A stretch of DNA of 34,056 bases from Merdimmobilis hominis. GTDB taxonomy: Bacteria > Bacillota > Clostridia > Oscillospirales > Ruminococcaceae. This document shows positions 16,182 through 23,114 of the stretch, piece after piece. Position 1 is the stretch's first letter. Each line of letters begins with the position of its first letter. The translations under genes were made by a program, and so were the position numbers. The notes below the pieces were generated by a model. That model saw nothing but the letters and a program-made list of their open reading frames with translations. It was not told where the DNA came from and made no database searches. The stretch spans positions 2,078,712-2,112,767 of the forward strand of contig NZ_LT629939.1 of NCBI RefSeq assembly GCF_900104615.1. The letters are read 5' to 3'.

Positions 16182-16306
16182 ATTGTTGCGGGAGGGTCCT
16201 GCAAATTCTATACAAAACACAATGCCCATGCTTCCCTAACCGGGGGCGCAGGGGCATTCTTAATACGGCGGAAGGGATATCCGCTTTCGAGAAGGGGAAG
16301 AAAAAC
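16182..16306 (+). promoter_or_regulatory. Structured 5' leader of greA
   Basis: Two hairpins: TTGCGGGA/TCCTGCAA with a GGG loop at 16186-16204, almost at the RNA 5' end, and AATGCCCATGC (16221-16231) with GCAGGGGCATT (16248-16258). No T run follows either, so they look like stability or translation elements rather than terminators. The ribosome binding site is AAGGGGAAG before the ATG at 16307. Confidence 0.5.
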
Positions 16307-16780
16307 ATGGCAAATGAGATTTTAATGACTGCCGAAGGCTACAAAGCCCTGAAAGATGAACTGGAAGACCTCAAAACCATCAAGCGGGGCGAGGTGTCGG
16401 AAAAAATACGGGTGGCCCGGGGCTTTGGCGATCTTTCGGAGAACAGCGAGTATGATGAGGCCAAAAATGAACAGGCCATTGTGGAGGCCCGCATCCAGAC
16501 CCTGGAAGAACAGCTGAAAAACGCTAAGATCCTGGACAAAGGCCAGCTTTCTACCCAGATTGTCTCAGTGGGAACCAAGGTCCGAATCCTGGACATGGAG
16601 TTTGACGAGGAGATGGAGTACCGCATCGTCGGTTCGGTGGAATCCAACCAGTCGATGGACACCATCACCGATGAATCCCCGGTGGGAAGAGGCCTTCTGG
16701 GCCACAAAGTGGGCGAAGTGGTGGATATTAAAGTCCCCGCTGGCGTCCTGCAGTTTAAAATTTTGGAGATCACCCTGTAA
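16307..16780 (+). CDS. greA: Transcription elongation factor GreA
   Basis: A 157-residue protein, the usual family length. The N-terminal antiparallel coiled coil (residues ~1-75) carries the tip motif GDLSENSEYDEAK; D42 and E45 are the acidic residues that hold the catalytic magnesium in the RNA polymerase secondary channel. The C-terminal FKBP-like domain has the conserved SPVGRGLLGHKVGEVVDIKVP. GreA stimulates cleavage of backtracked RNA and rescues stalled polymerase. Its own consensus promoter and its own terminator isolate it from lysS, although greA-lysS adjacency is common in Clostridia. Confidence 0.97.
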   Translation: MANEILMTAEGYKALKDELEDLKTIKRGEVSEKIRVARGFGDLSENSEYDEAKNEQAIVEARIQTLEEQLKNAKILDKGQLSTQIVSVGTKVRILDMEFDEEMEYRIVGSVESNQSMDTITDESPVGRGLLGHKVGEVVDIKVPAGVLQFKILEITL

Positions 16781-16801
16781 AGCACAAGGGATTTCCTTTT
16801 G

Positions 16802-16828
16802 AAAAAAGGCGCGGCAAGCGCCTTTTTT
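16802..16828 (+). terminator. Terminator after greA
   Basis: AAAAAAGGCGC (16802-16812) pairs with GCGCCTTTTTT (16818-16828) around the loop GGCAA. Confidence 0.92.
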
Positions 16829-16895
16829 CTTTGGCAAAAACAGGGCCCAGGCGGGAAAAAATCCGGTTTTTCCCCCGGGAGTGCTGCCGCTGGGC

Positions 16896-16923
16896 TTGCA
16901 AAAATCGCCGAAACCGGTATAAT
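16896..16923 (+). promoter_or_regulatory. Promoter of lysS
   Basis: TTGCAA (16896-16901), a 16-base spacer, and TATAAT (16918-16923). No T-box specifier or conserved T-box sequence is visible in the short leader. Confidence 0.75.
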
Positions 16924-16973
16924 AAAAAAGATAGGTTGCAAAATCAATAGAGAAACCAAAAGGATGTGTCGAT

Positions 16974-18503
16974 ATGAGCGAAACGAAGAGCGAGGCATTG
17001 GAGCCCACCCAGGAGATGGAGGCTGCTGAACTTTCCGAGGTATTCCGCGTTCGGCGGGAGAAGCTGGCCGCCCTTCAGGAGGCCGGGAAAAACCCCTTTG
17101 AAAAGACCAAATACGAGGTGACCCGCCACGCGGCGGAGGTCATCGCCAATTTTGTGGATAAAGAAGAGGGGGATGAGACCCCCGGTGAAATGGTTCGCCT
17201 GGCTGGCCGCCTGATGAGCAAGCGGGGCATGGGCAAAGCGGGCTTTGGCGACTTGGCCGATTCCACCGGCCGCATCCAGCTGTATGTGCGCAAGGACATG
17301 ATCGGCGAAGAACCCTATGCCGACTGGAAAAAATATGACATCGGCGACATCGTCGGGGTCGAGGGCGAGGTCTTCCGCACCCACGCCGGTGAGATCAGCG
17401 TCAAGGTCCATTCGGTGGAGCTGCTGTCCAAATCCCTCCTGCCCCTGCCGGAGAAGTGGCATGGCTTGAAGGACACCGACACCCGCTACCGCCAGCGGTA
17501 TGTGGATCTGATTGTCAACCCAGAGGTGCGGGATACCTTTGTCAAGCGCAGCATGATCCTCAAGGAGATCCGCAGTTACCTGGACAGCAAGGGCTATCTG
17601 GAGGTGGACACCCCCGTCCTCACCCCCCTGGAGATCGGCGCTTCCGCCAGGCCCTTTATCACCCACCACAACACCTTGGATATGGACATGTACCTGCGCA
17701 TTGAAACCGAGCTCTACCTGAAGCGGTTGATCGTCGGCGGGTTTGAGCGGGTTTATGAAGTGGGCCGCATCTTCCGTAACGAGGGCATGGATACCAAACA
17801 CAATCCGGAATTTACCTCCATTGAGCTGTATCAGGCCTATACCGATTATAAGGGTATGATGGCCCTTGTGGAAGAGATGAATGAGATGCTGGCCCGCAAG
17901 ATCTGTGGCAGCCCGGTCATCACCTACCAGGGCACCCAGATCGACATGAGCAAATGGGAACGGCTGACCATGGTGGAGGCGGTGAAAAAGTACTCCGGCT
18001 GTGATTACTACGACTGGAAGACCGATGAGGATGCCCGCGCCTGCGCCAAGGAGAAACATGTGGAAGTCCCCGCCGACGCCACCAAGGGCGCAGTCCTGGT
18101 GGAGTTCTTCGACGCCTTTGTGGAGGAGAACCTGATCCAGCCCACCATCATCTACGATTACCCGGTGGAGAACAGCCCCCTGGCCAAGCGCAAACCGGAG
18201 GAGCCCGCTTTCACCGAGCGGTTTGAATACTTCATCTGCGCCCGGGAGATGGGCAACGCCTTCAGCGAGCTCAATGACCCCATCGACCAGAAGGAGCGGT
18301 TTGAGCGCCAGGTAGCAGCCAAAAAGGCCCAGGAGCCCGGCTCCAATCCCCAGGTGGACGAAGACTATGTCACCGCACTGGAATACGGCCTTGCCCCCAC
18401 CGGCGGCCTGGGCTTCGGCCTGGACCGGTTGGTGATGCTGCTGACCGATTCTGCGTCGATCCGCGATGTGCTCTTGTTCCCGACCATGCGCCCCAAAGAC
18501 TAG
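16974..18503 (+). CDS. lysS: Lysyl-tRNA synthetase, class II
   Basis: A 509-residue enzyme that charges tRNA-Lys. AAAGGATG precedes the ATG. The N-terminal OB-fold anticodon domain covers about 75-165 (VRLAGRLMSKRGMGKAGFGD, RIQLYVRKD). The catalytic domain has RYRQRYVDLIVN at 171-182, motif 2 with EVGRIFRNEG at 262-271, and motif 3 with GFGLDRLVML around 480-489, all standard for class II LysRS. Length and ends are normal. The gene is monocistronic between its own promoter and a strong terminator, and marks the edge of the conserved region before the AT-rich patch that follows. Confidence 0.97.
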   Translation: MSETKSEALEPTQEMEAAELSEVFRVRREKLAALQEAGKNPFEKTKYEVTRHAAEVIANFVDKEEGDETPGEMVRLAGRLMSKRGMGKAGFGDLADSTGRIQLYVRKDMIGEEPYADWKKYDIGDIVGVEGEVFRTHAGEISVKVHSVELLSKSLLPLPEKWHGLKDTDTRYRQRYVDLIVNPEVRDTFVKRSMILKEIRSYLDSKGYLEVDTPVLTPLEIGASARPFITHHNTLDMDMYLRIETELYLKRLIVGGFERVYEVGRIFRNEGMDTKHNPEFTSIELYQAYTDYKGMMALVEEMNEMLARKICGSPVITYQGTQIDMSKWERLTMVEAVKKYSGCDYYDWKTDEDARACAKEKHVEVPADATKGAVLVEFFDAFVEENLIQPTIIYDYPVENSPLAKRKPEEPAFTERFEYFICAREMGNAFSELNDPIDQKERFERQVAAKKAQEPGSNPQVDEDYVTALEYGLAPTGGLGFGLDRLVMLLTDSASIRDVLLFPTMRPKD

Positions 18504-18508
18504 CGTGC

Positions 18509-18543
18509 AAAAGGAGACAGCCAACCAGGCTGTCTCCTTTTTT
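18509..18543 (+). terminator. Terminator after lysS
   Basis: AAAAGGAGACAGCC (18509-18522) pairs with GGCTGTCTCCTTTT around the loop AACCA; T6 at the end. Confidence 0.92.
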
Positions 18544-18589
18544 ATGTGATGAAGAAGCTTCCAATAAGGGTAGAGATTATTCATGCAAG

Positions 18590-18931
18590 TTATAAATTAT
18601 CTGTATTTATAGATTCTGCACATAAAACATCGAATAGACTTTGTTGGGAATTCTGAAAAAGTGCCATGACTTGGATACAATTATGAAAGTCTGCAAGATA
18701 ACTCAAGTTGGAGTATTGGGCAGTGAGGCTATTTTTACATGCAATATAATCGCTGATAACCATTCGCTGCTCAGACCCAATGGCCAGTTGTTCCAGGCGG
18801 ATTTCTAACGCGGTACAGTCCTTTAAATCTTGCTGATAGGTTGCATCGTTTTCAATAAGGGGAGAAAGTGACCACTGTTTTAAGGATTCACAGCTTTTAA
18901 AAAGATTTACTATGAATGACGAAGAAATCAA
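18590..18931 (-). CDS. Small hypothetical protein, TTG start
   Basis: A 113-residue protein of unknown function. The start is TTG, supported by a perfect AGAAAGGAGG 7-8 bases upstream and by a good promoter; no other start is near. The protein is alpha-helical in appearance, acidic, with the runs DLKDCTALEIRLEQLAIG and VISDYIACKNSL and no membrane segment. Its layout recalls small helical Clostridia proteins such as DUF6809, but I cannot confirm this. Base composition is much AT-richer than lysS. It is divergent from the Xre-type regulator, with which it shares a 123-base control region. Confidence 0.6.
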   Translation of the reverse strand: MISSSFIVNLFKSCESLKQWSLSPLIENDATYQQDLKDCTALEIRLEQLAIGSEQRMVISDYIACKNSLTAQYSNLSYLADFHNCIQVMALFQNSQQSLFDVLCAESINTDNL

Positions 18932-18953
18932 ATCCCTCCCTCCTTTCTGTTCG

Positions 18954-18971
18954 TTATAGTTCTATTATAGT
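18954..18971. promoter_or_regulatory. Paired direct repeat, candidate operator
   Basis: TTATAGT occurs at 18954-18960 and 18965-18971, 11 bases apart (one helical turn). One copy overlaps the -10 of the minus-strand promoter and the other lies at its expected start point, so a bound protein would block transcription. The adjacent Xre-type protein is the likely binder (inference). Confidence 0.45.
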
Positions 18972-18992
18972 CATATTTTTCAGTATATGCAA
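18964..18992 (-). promoter_or_regulatory. Promoter of the small minus-strand gene
   Basis: On the minus strand TTGCAT (plus 18987-18992), a 17-base spacer and a perfect TATAAT (plus 18964-18969). The expected start is near 18957. Confidence 0.7.
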
Positions 18993-19054
18993 TCCTCAAT
19001 TTTGGAATGATAATAGAAATAAAGGAATTATTGTTTCAAAAGGGGGGGAAGGCG

Positions 19055-19255
19055 TTGGTTAGCTATCGGCCACTTTGGAAAACAATGGAAGCTAAAGCTG
19101 TCACAACCTACACCCTTATTGAAAAATACGGGGTTAGTTCTCATACAATACATAATTTAAAGCATAATAAAGGGATTACCGTCCACACATTGGAACGTCT
19201 GTGTAATATATTGGAATGTACACCCAATGATGTTCTTGAATTTATAAAGGAATGA
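19055..19255 (+). CDS. Xre/Cro-type helix-turn-helix regulator (HTH_26-like)
   Basis: A 66-residue DNA-binding protein, if translation starts at TTG 19055. That start follows AAGGGGGGGAAGG and gives the typical family N-terminus MVSYRPLWKTM; the earlier ATG at 19007 has no ribosome binding site. The helix-turn-helix covers YTLIEKYGVSSHTIHNLKHN, followed by GITVHTLERLCNILECTPND and FIKE, which closely match YozG-like small repressors of phage and mobile-element origin. It is AT-rich like its divergent neighbour and probably controls it and itself. A toxin-antitoxin pair is possible, but the neighbour has no recognised toxin motif. Confidence 0.8.
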   Translation: MVSYRPLWKTMEAKAVTTYTLIEKYGVSSHTIHNLKHNKGITVHTLERLCNILECTPNDVLEFIKE

Positions 19256-19556
19256 AGCCGCTCTGAAAAGGGTGGCTTTAACTTTACCTTCCAGCAGGTA
19301 TGAAGTGTCCCCGGAACTCTGCACACCCATTGCGGTGCACCAATAGGGGGGATCGGGGTCTCCCCGGCGGGTTTTGCTTCCTTTTATCCGCATAAGAGGA
19401 AGTGCCGGGGGTTCAAGGGGCCGGCACGAGGGCCCCTCGTTCCTACAGGATGTTGACCGGGGGCGAGAGGGCTGGCCCCCCTAAAGAAAACGGGGCCAGG
19501 CCCAAGGGGGCGGCGTGAGATCCCCAACGACTTGCCTCTTTCCCCAAGATACGTCC
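19256..19556. other. GC-rich, hairpin-rich non-coding region, possible mobile-element remnant
   Basis: About 300 bases with no coding potential, changing abruptly from AT-rich to very GC-rich. It contains TGCAC/GTGCA at 19320-19338, CGGGG/CCCCG near 19354-19366, a three-way-junction-like fold (19397-19444) and CTGGCCCC/GGGGCCAG (19472-19499). Phrases such as GGGCGAGAGGGCTGGCCCC resemble non-coding segments I associate with conjugative elements of Clostridia, but no integrase, recombinase or clear terminal repeats are present. The region ends at the promoter of the lipoprotein pair. Confidence 0.5.
19397..19444 (+). ncRNA. Candidate three-way-junction RNA fold
   Basis: Outer helix AGGAA (19397-19401) / TTCCT (19440-19444) encloses two hairpins placed end to end: GTGCCGG (19402-19408) / CCGGCAC (19421-19427) and GAGG (19428-19431) / CCTC (19435-19438). 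All but one base of the junction are paired. Strand and transcription are not known. Confidence 0.3.
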
Positions 19557-19585
19557 TTGTATCGAGGGAAAAGATATGTTATAAT
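19557..19585 (+). promoter_or_regulatory. Promoter of the lipoprotein pair
   Basis: TTGTAT (19557-19562), a 17-base spacer, and TATAAT (19580-19585); 45 bases to the start codon at 19631. Confidence 0.75.
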
Positions 19586-19630
19586 TAGCCTAGTTTCTCT
19601 CCAATTCAAGAAAGATAATAGGTGATTGTG

Positions 19631-20287
19631 ATGAAAAAGCTACAAAGAGTTCTCGCTTTTGGATTGGCGGCGATGTTGTTGCTGGCCGGCTGTTCCAATA
19701 AGAAGGAAACGGTCTATATCGCGCCGGAGGATCTGCTGCCTTTGACAGAGGAATCCTATATCCGGGGCAGCTGGGATGGCAGGACCTACACCAATGAAAA
19801 ACTGGGGTTCACTTTTGAACTCCCCATGGGCTGGACCGTTTACACCGAGAAAGAGATACTCAAGGAAATGGGCTTAAAGCCGGATATGTATGAAGAGGAT
19901 GACCAGCTGCTGCAGGCCATCGCCATGCGGCAGATCATCTACGATTTTTACGTATATGACCAATCGGGGGTCCCGGGGGTTTGGATGCTGGTGGACAACC
20001 TGGTCCAATCGGCCAGCGGGCCGGAGATCGACCTGCAGACCTATGCCGATGAGCACAAACAGGTTCTGGCGGAGCACAGCCCCAAGACCGAGATTGAAGA
20101 TTACACCACCATGACAGTAGCGGGTCAGGAATTCCTGGTAATGCCCACCATCCCCAAAAAAGGCGTGTACCAATGGTATTTGATGGCCAAAAAAGGGGAT
20201 TGGGTGTACAATTTTGTCTGCACCTTCCAGGGGGAAAACGGCAGGGACAAAACTATTGAGTTTTTAAACAGCATCCAGGCGCTGTAG
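19631..20287 (+). CDS. Putative lipoprotein, first of a tandem pair
   Basis: A 218-residue exported lipoprotein. ATG at 19631 is used because AGGTGA lies 5 bases upstream; GTG codons at 19622 and 19628 are poorer. The signal peptide ends in the lipobox LLAGC, with C21 as the lipid-modified residue. The mature domain has the pattern IRGSWDGRTYTNEKLGFTFE, then LPMGWTVYTEKEI, IIYDFYV, and near the end QWYLMAKKGDW and FVCTFQGE. The same pattern recurs in the next gene. It resembles the general shape of surface-attached beta-rich domains that handle LPxGW-type segments, but I know no function. Transcribed with its paralogue from the promoter at 19557. Confidence 0.75.
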   Translation: MKKLQRVLAFGLAAMLLLAGCSNKKETVYIAPEDLLPLTEESYIRGSWDGRTYTNEKLGFTFELPMGWTVYTEKEILKEMGLKPDMYEEDDQLLQAIAMRQIIYDFYVYDQSGVPGVWMLVDNLVQSASGPEIDLQTYADEHKQVLAEHSPKTEIEDYTTMTVAGQEFLVMPTIPKKGVYQWYLMAKKGDWVYNFVCTFQGENGRDKTIEFLNSIQAL

Positions 20288-20300
20288 GAGGCAAAGGGCT

Positions 20301-20972
20301 ATGACCAAAAGTTTTCGGAACCTGTTTCTCCTGCTGGCCCTGTGCAGTGTCATGGTGGCGGCGCTGACCGGCTGTGAGCAAAAAACCACAGAGCCCGGCG
20401 GTGATGTCCCAGAGGTTCAAGGGGATTACCGCCGCGGCGTTTGGGAGGAAACCACCTATAAAAATGATTACCTAGGCCTCACCTTTCCCCTGCCCGAGGG
20501 GTATAAAATTGTAGGCGAGCGGGAAATCCTCCGGCTGATGAGCTTGGATCGCCGCCAGTTTGAGAACAAAGAAGAGCAGGATAAAGAAGTCGCCAAAAAA
20601 ACCCTCATCTTTGACTTTGTCATCGGCGATGAGACGACGGATTCCGGCATGCCCATGGTCCAATTGATGGCGGAAAACCTCAAGGCCAGCGGGGAAGAGG
20701 AGCTGTCCGCCCTTGATTACGCCAAAAAGCTTTCGGAGCAGCTCCTAACCCAAGAAAACAACCCAAATGGTTATGTGATCGACGTGCCGGCAGACCATTC
20801 CTTTGCGGGTGGGGATTGGACAATCCTCACCACCGTCATGGAGAAAAAGGAGCTGGCCCAGTGGTATCTGGTGCAGCGCCAAGGGGATTACATCATCTCC
20901 TTTGTCTGCACTTTCCCGCCGGACCGGCAGGCGGATATAGAGAATTTCCTCCAGTCGGTGGAAGCCCTTTAA
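20301..20972 (+). CDS. Putative lipoprotein, second of a tandem pair
   Basis: A 223-residue lipoprotein starting 13 bases after its paralogue, with TAGGAGG partly formed by the upstream stop codon, so the two are translationally linked. Lipobox ALTGC, C25 modified. The mature part repeats the first protein's landmarks: YRRGVWEETTYKNDYLGLTF, LPEGYKIVGEREI, LIFDFVIGD, QWYLVQRQGDYI, FVCTFPPD and a final FLQSVEAL against FLNSIQAL. Sequence between landmarks has drifted strongly, so the duplication is old. Function unknown. Confidence 0.75.
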   Translation: MTKSFRNLFLLLALCSVMVAALTGCEQKTTEPGGDVPEVQGDYRRGVWEETTYKNDYLGLTFPLPEGYKIVGEREILRLMSLDRRQFENKEEQDKEVAKKTLIFDFVIGDETTDSGMPMVQLMAENLKASGEEELSALDYAKKLSEQLLTQENNPNGYVIDVPADHSFAGGDWTILTTVMEKKELAQWYLVQRQGDYIISFVCTFPPDRQADIENFLQSVEAL

Positions 20973-21023
20973 CAATTGGAACCTCTTTGGGGGTTTTGCA
21001 TGAAATTTCCCGGAAAATGCCTT

Positions 21024-21064
21024 CGGAATTCCCAGCATTTGCGCTGGACAATTCCGGGGGTTTT
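21024..21064 (+). terminator. Terminator-like inverted repeat overlapping the pyr promoter
   Basis: CGGAATT-C-CCAGC (21024-21036) pairs with GCTGG-AC-AATTCCG (21043-21056), a 12-bp stem with a small internal loop, followed by GGGG and TTTT. The right arm contains the -35 of the pyr promoter. Confidence 0.6.
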
Positions 21065-21074
21065 GCGGTATAAT
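21045..21074 (+). promoter_or_regulatory. Promoter of the pyr operon
   Basis: TGGACA (21045-21050), an 18-base spacer, and TATAAT (21069-21074). Confidence 0.7.
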
Positions 21075-21099
21075 AATTGCAGGTAAAATTGCAATCTGT

Positions 21100-21251
21100 A
21101 ACAATACCCGGCAACCTTTAAGTTGGTCCCGTGAGGCTGACAAGGTAGCGTCTTAACAATGGAAGAAAAGCAGGGAAGGGCAGAATGGGCCCTTTCTTCT
21201 GTGCTGGAACCATAAGACCTATCCGTCAGCGATGATGGATAGGTCTTTTTT
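21100..21251 (+). promoter_or_regulatory. PyrR-dependent transcription attenuator
   Basis: The PyrR-binding loop is GGTCCCGTGAGGCTGACAAGG (its ends are GGTCC at 21125-21129 and AAGG at 21142-21145), closely matching the Bacillus anti-antiterminator, on a stem ACCTT/AAGGT. The terminator stem is AAGACCTATCC (21214-21224) / GGATAGGTCTT (21237-21247) plus T run. The antiterminator is also visible: GCTGAC (21136-21141), GGTAG (21144-21148) and GTCTTA (21150-21155) pair with GTCAGC, CTATCC and TAAGAC at 21213-21230, using one base of bulge. Known mechanism: PyrR with UMP binds the loop, frees the terminator and stops transcription when pyrimidines are plentiful. Confidence 0.93.
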
Positions 21252-21281
21252 ATACAATAATGAAGAAAGAGAGGTGCTCGA

Positions 21282-21827
21282 ATGCTGGTGGAAAAAGCCC
21301 GCATTTTGGATCAGTCGGCCATGGGACGGGCCATTGCCCGCATCTCCTTTGAGATTGTGGAGCGCAATAAAGGGGTGGACAACCTCTGCCTGGTGGGCAT
21401 TATGAACGGCGGGGTGGATATCGCCCACCGGATTGCCCGGAAAATTGGGGAGATCGAGGGAAAACCGGTGGAGGTGGGGAAGTTGGATATCACCCCTTGC
21501 CGGGACGACGGGAGCAAATCCACCCAGGACCGGTCGGATATCCCCTTCGCCATTGAGGGCAAGCGGGTGGTGCTGGTGGACGATGTCATCTACACCGGCC
21601 GCAGTGTCCGGGCCGCCATCGACGCCTTGATGAGCCGGGGCCGCCCCCAGAGCATTCAATTGGCCGCGTTGGTGGACCGGGGCCACCGGGAGCTCCCCCT
21701 TCGGCCGGACTACATCGGCAAAAATGTGCCCACTTCCTCCCATGAGGTGGTGCAGGTAAAAACCATAGAACGGGACGGCGTGGATGCGGTTACCATCTGT
21801 GCCCCCAGTGAAGAGGTGGATGGATGA
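21282..21827 (+). CDS. pyrR: PyrR, pyrimidine operon attenuator and uracil phosphoribosyltransferase
   Basis: A 181-residue protein of the phosphoribosyltransferase fold. The PRPP-binding motif [11 protein letters not shown] is at 96-106; [16 protein letters not shown] and [19 protein letters not shown] are typical PyrR segments. ATG follows AGAGAGGTG. It binds the leader described above as a UMP-dependent RNA-binding regulator, and family members also make UMP from uracil. The stop codon overlaps the pyrC start (ATGA), so the two are translationally coupled. Confidence 0.96.
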   Translation: MLVEKARILDQSAMGRAIARISFEIVERNKGVDNLCLVGIMNGGVDIAHRIARKIGEIEGKPVEVGKLDITPCRDDGSKSTQDRSDIPFAIEGKRVVLVDDVIYTGRSVRAAIDALMSRGRPQSIQLAALVDRGHRELPLRPDYIGKNVPTSSHEVVQVKTIERDGVDAVTICAPSEEVDG

Positions 21828-23095
21828 AAACACTGCTCATCAGACAAGCGCGGATTTTAGACCCCTCAAAAGCCATGGATATGGTGGGGGATATCTTGGT
21901 GGAGGACGGCAAAATTGCCGCTGTTGCCCCGAAGCTGGACAAAAAGGCGGACGAGGTCATCGAAGCCGCCGGATTGGTGGCTGCCCCCGGCCTCATCGAC
22001 ATGCACGTCCACCTGCGGGACCCCGGCTTCACCTATAAGGAGGACATCCTCTCCGGCTGCCGGGCTGCGGCTGCGGGCGGGTTTACCGCCGTGGCGGCCA
22101 TGCCCAACACCAAGCCCTCGGTGGACAGCCCCGAGGTGATCCGCTACATCCTGGACAAGGCAGAGGGCGCCGACGCCCGGGTCTACCCCATCGCCGACAT
22201 CACCAGAGGACAGTCCGGCGGGGAGCTGTGCGACTTCGCCGCCCTCAAAGAGGCGGGGGCCGTGGGCATCAGCGACGACGGGCACCCGGTGAAAAACGCA
22301 AAACTCATGTTGGAGGGCATCCGGGCCGGCAAGGGATATGGCCTTCTGCCCATCAGCCACTGCGAGGATATGGACATCATCGGCAAGGGGATCATCCACA
22401 AGGGCTGGGTCAGCGATAAGTTGGGAGTCCCCGGCATGGACCGGGCCAGCGAGGACAGTATCACCGCCCGGGAGATCGCTTTGGCGGACTCCATCGGCTG
22501 CCCCATCCACATCGCCCATGTGTCCACCAAAGGGTCGGTGGCCCTCATCCGGGACGCCAAGGCCCGGGGGGTGCAGGTCACCTGTGAGACCGCTCCCCAC
22601 TACACCCTGCTGACCCACGAAGCGCTGTTAAACCGGGATGCCAACTGGCGGATGAATCCCCCCTTGCGGGAGGAGGAGGACCGGCTGGCTGTGATCGAGG
22701 GACTTCGGGATGGCACCATCGATGCCATCATCACCGACCACGCCCCCCACGCCGCCGAGGAAAAGGCAAACTTTGAGACCGCTCCCAATGGAATCATCGG
22801 GCTGGAGACCAGCTTTGCCGCCAGTTACACCTCTCTAGTAAAAACCGGGGTGCTCTCCCTGATGCAGCTTATCCGGCTGATGTCCACAAATCCGGCCGAA
22901 CTCCTGGGGGTTCCCGGCGGCACCTTGGCTATCGGGGAGTGGGCGGACATCACCCTCATCGATCCCCAGGAGGAGTGGACCTTCACTGAGGCGGATATCC
23001 GCTCCAAATCCCGCAATACCCCGTTTTTGGGGACAACCTTCACCGGAAAGGTCAAATTCACCCTGCTTGGCGGCAGGATCACACATAGAGGCTAA
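21824..23095 (+). CDS. pyrC: Dihydroorotase
   Basis: A 423-residue amidohydrolase that closes carbamoyl aspartate to dihydroorotate, step three of UMP synthesis. The metal motif [10 protein letters not shown] is at 59-68 (H61, H63) and the late motif DHAPH at 305-309 (D305); the substrate motif GFTYKEDI follows the first. The sequence [10 protein letters not shown] and [10 protein letters not shown] fit the type I (multifunctional-like) class. It begins inside the pyrR stop codon. pyrB, which makes its substrate, and pyrD, pyrK and pyrE are not in this window and must lie elsewhere. Confidence 0.95.
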   Translation: MKTLLIRQARILDPSKAMDMVGDILVEDGKIAAVAPKLDKKADEVIEAAGLVAAPGLIDMHVHLRDPGFTYKEDILSGCRAAAAGGFTAVAAMPNTKPSVDSPEVIRYILDKAEGADARVYPIADITRGQSGGELCDFAALKEAGAVGISDDGHPVKNAKLMLEGIRAGKGYGLLPISHCEDMDIIGKGIIHKGWVSDKLGVPGMDRASEDSITAREIALADSIGCPIHIAHVSTKGSVALIRDAKARGVQVTCETAPHYTLLTHEALLNRDANWRMNPPLREEEDRLAVIEGLRDGTIDAIITDHAPHAAEEKANFETAPNGIIGLETSFAASYTSLVKTGVLSLMQLIRLMSTNPAELLGVPGGTLAIGEWADITLIDPQEEWTFTEADIRSKSRNTPFLGTTFTGKVKFTLLGGRITHRG

Positions 23096-23114
23096 GAGAC
23101 GGAGGATATGAGAT

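Larger units (their letters stand above)
20973..21281. other. Intergenic region holding the pyr control elements
   Basis: This 309-base gap contains no gene. It holds an inverted repeat closing the lipoprotein unit (21024-21060), the pyr promoter (21045-21074) and the PyrR attenuator (about 21081-21251). The 11-base word GGGGGTTTTGC occurs twice (20989-20999 and 21056-21066). Confidence 0.8.

Noticed and set aside
16944-18584. Long minus-strand open frame opposite lysS
   Set aside because: It is the mirror of a fully conserved LysRS gene and passes through the lysS promoter and terminator.
18590-19255. A toxin-antitoxin system
   Set aside because: The genes are divergent rather than overlapping in one operon, and the 113-residue protein has no recognisable toxin motif; it remains only a possibility.
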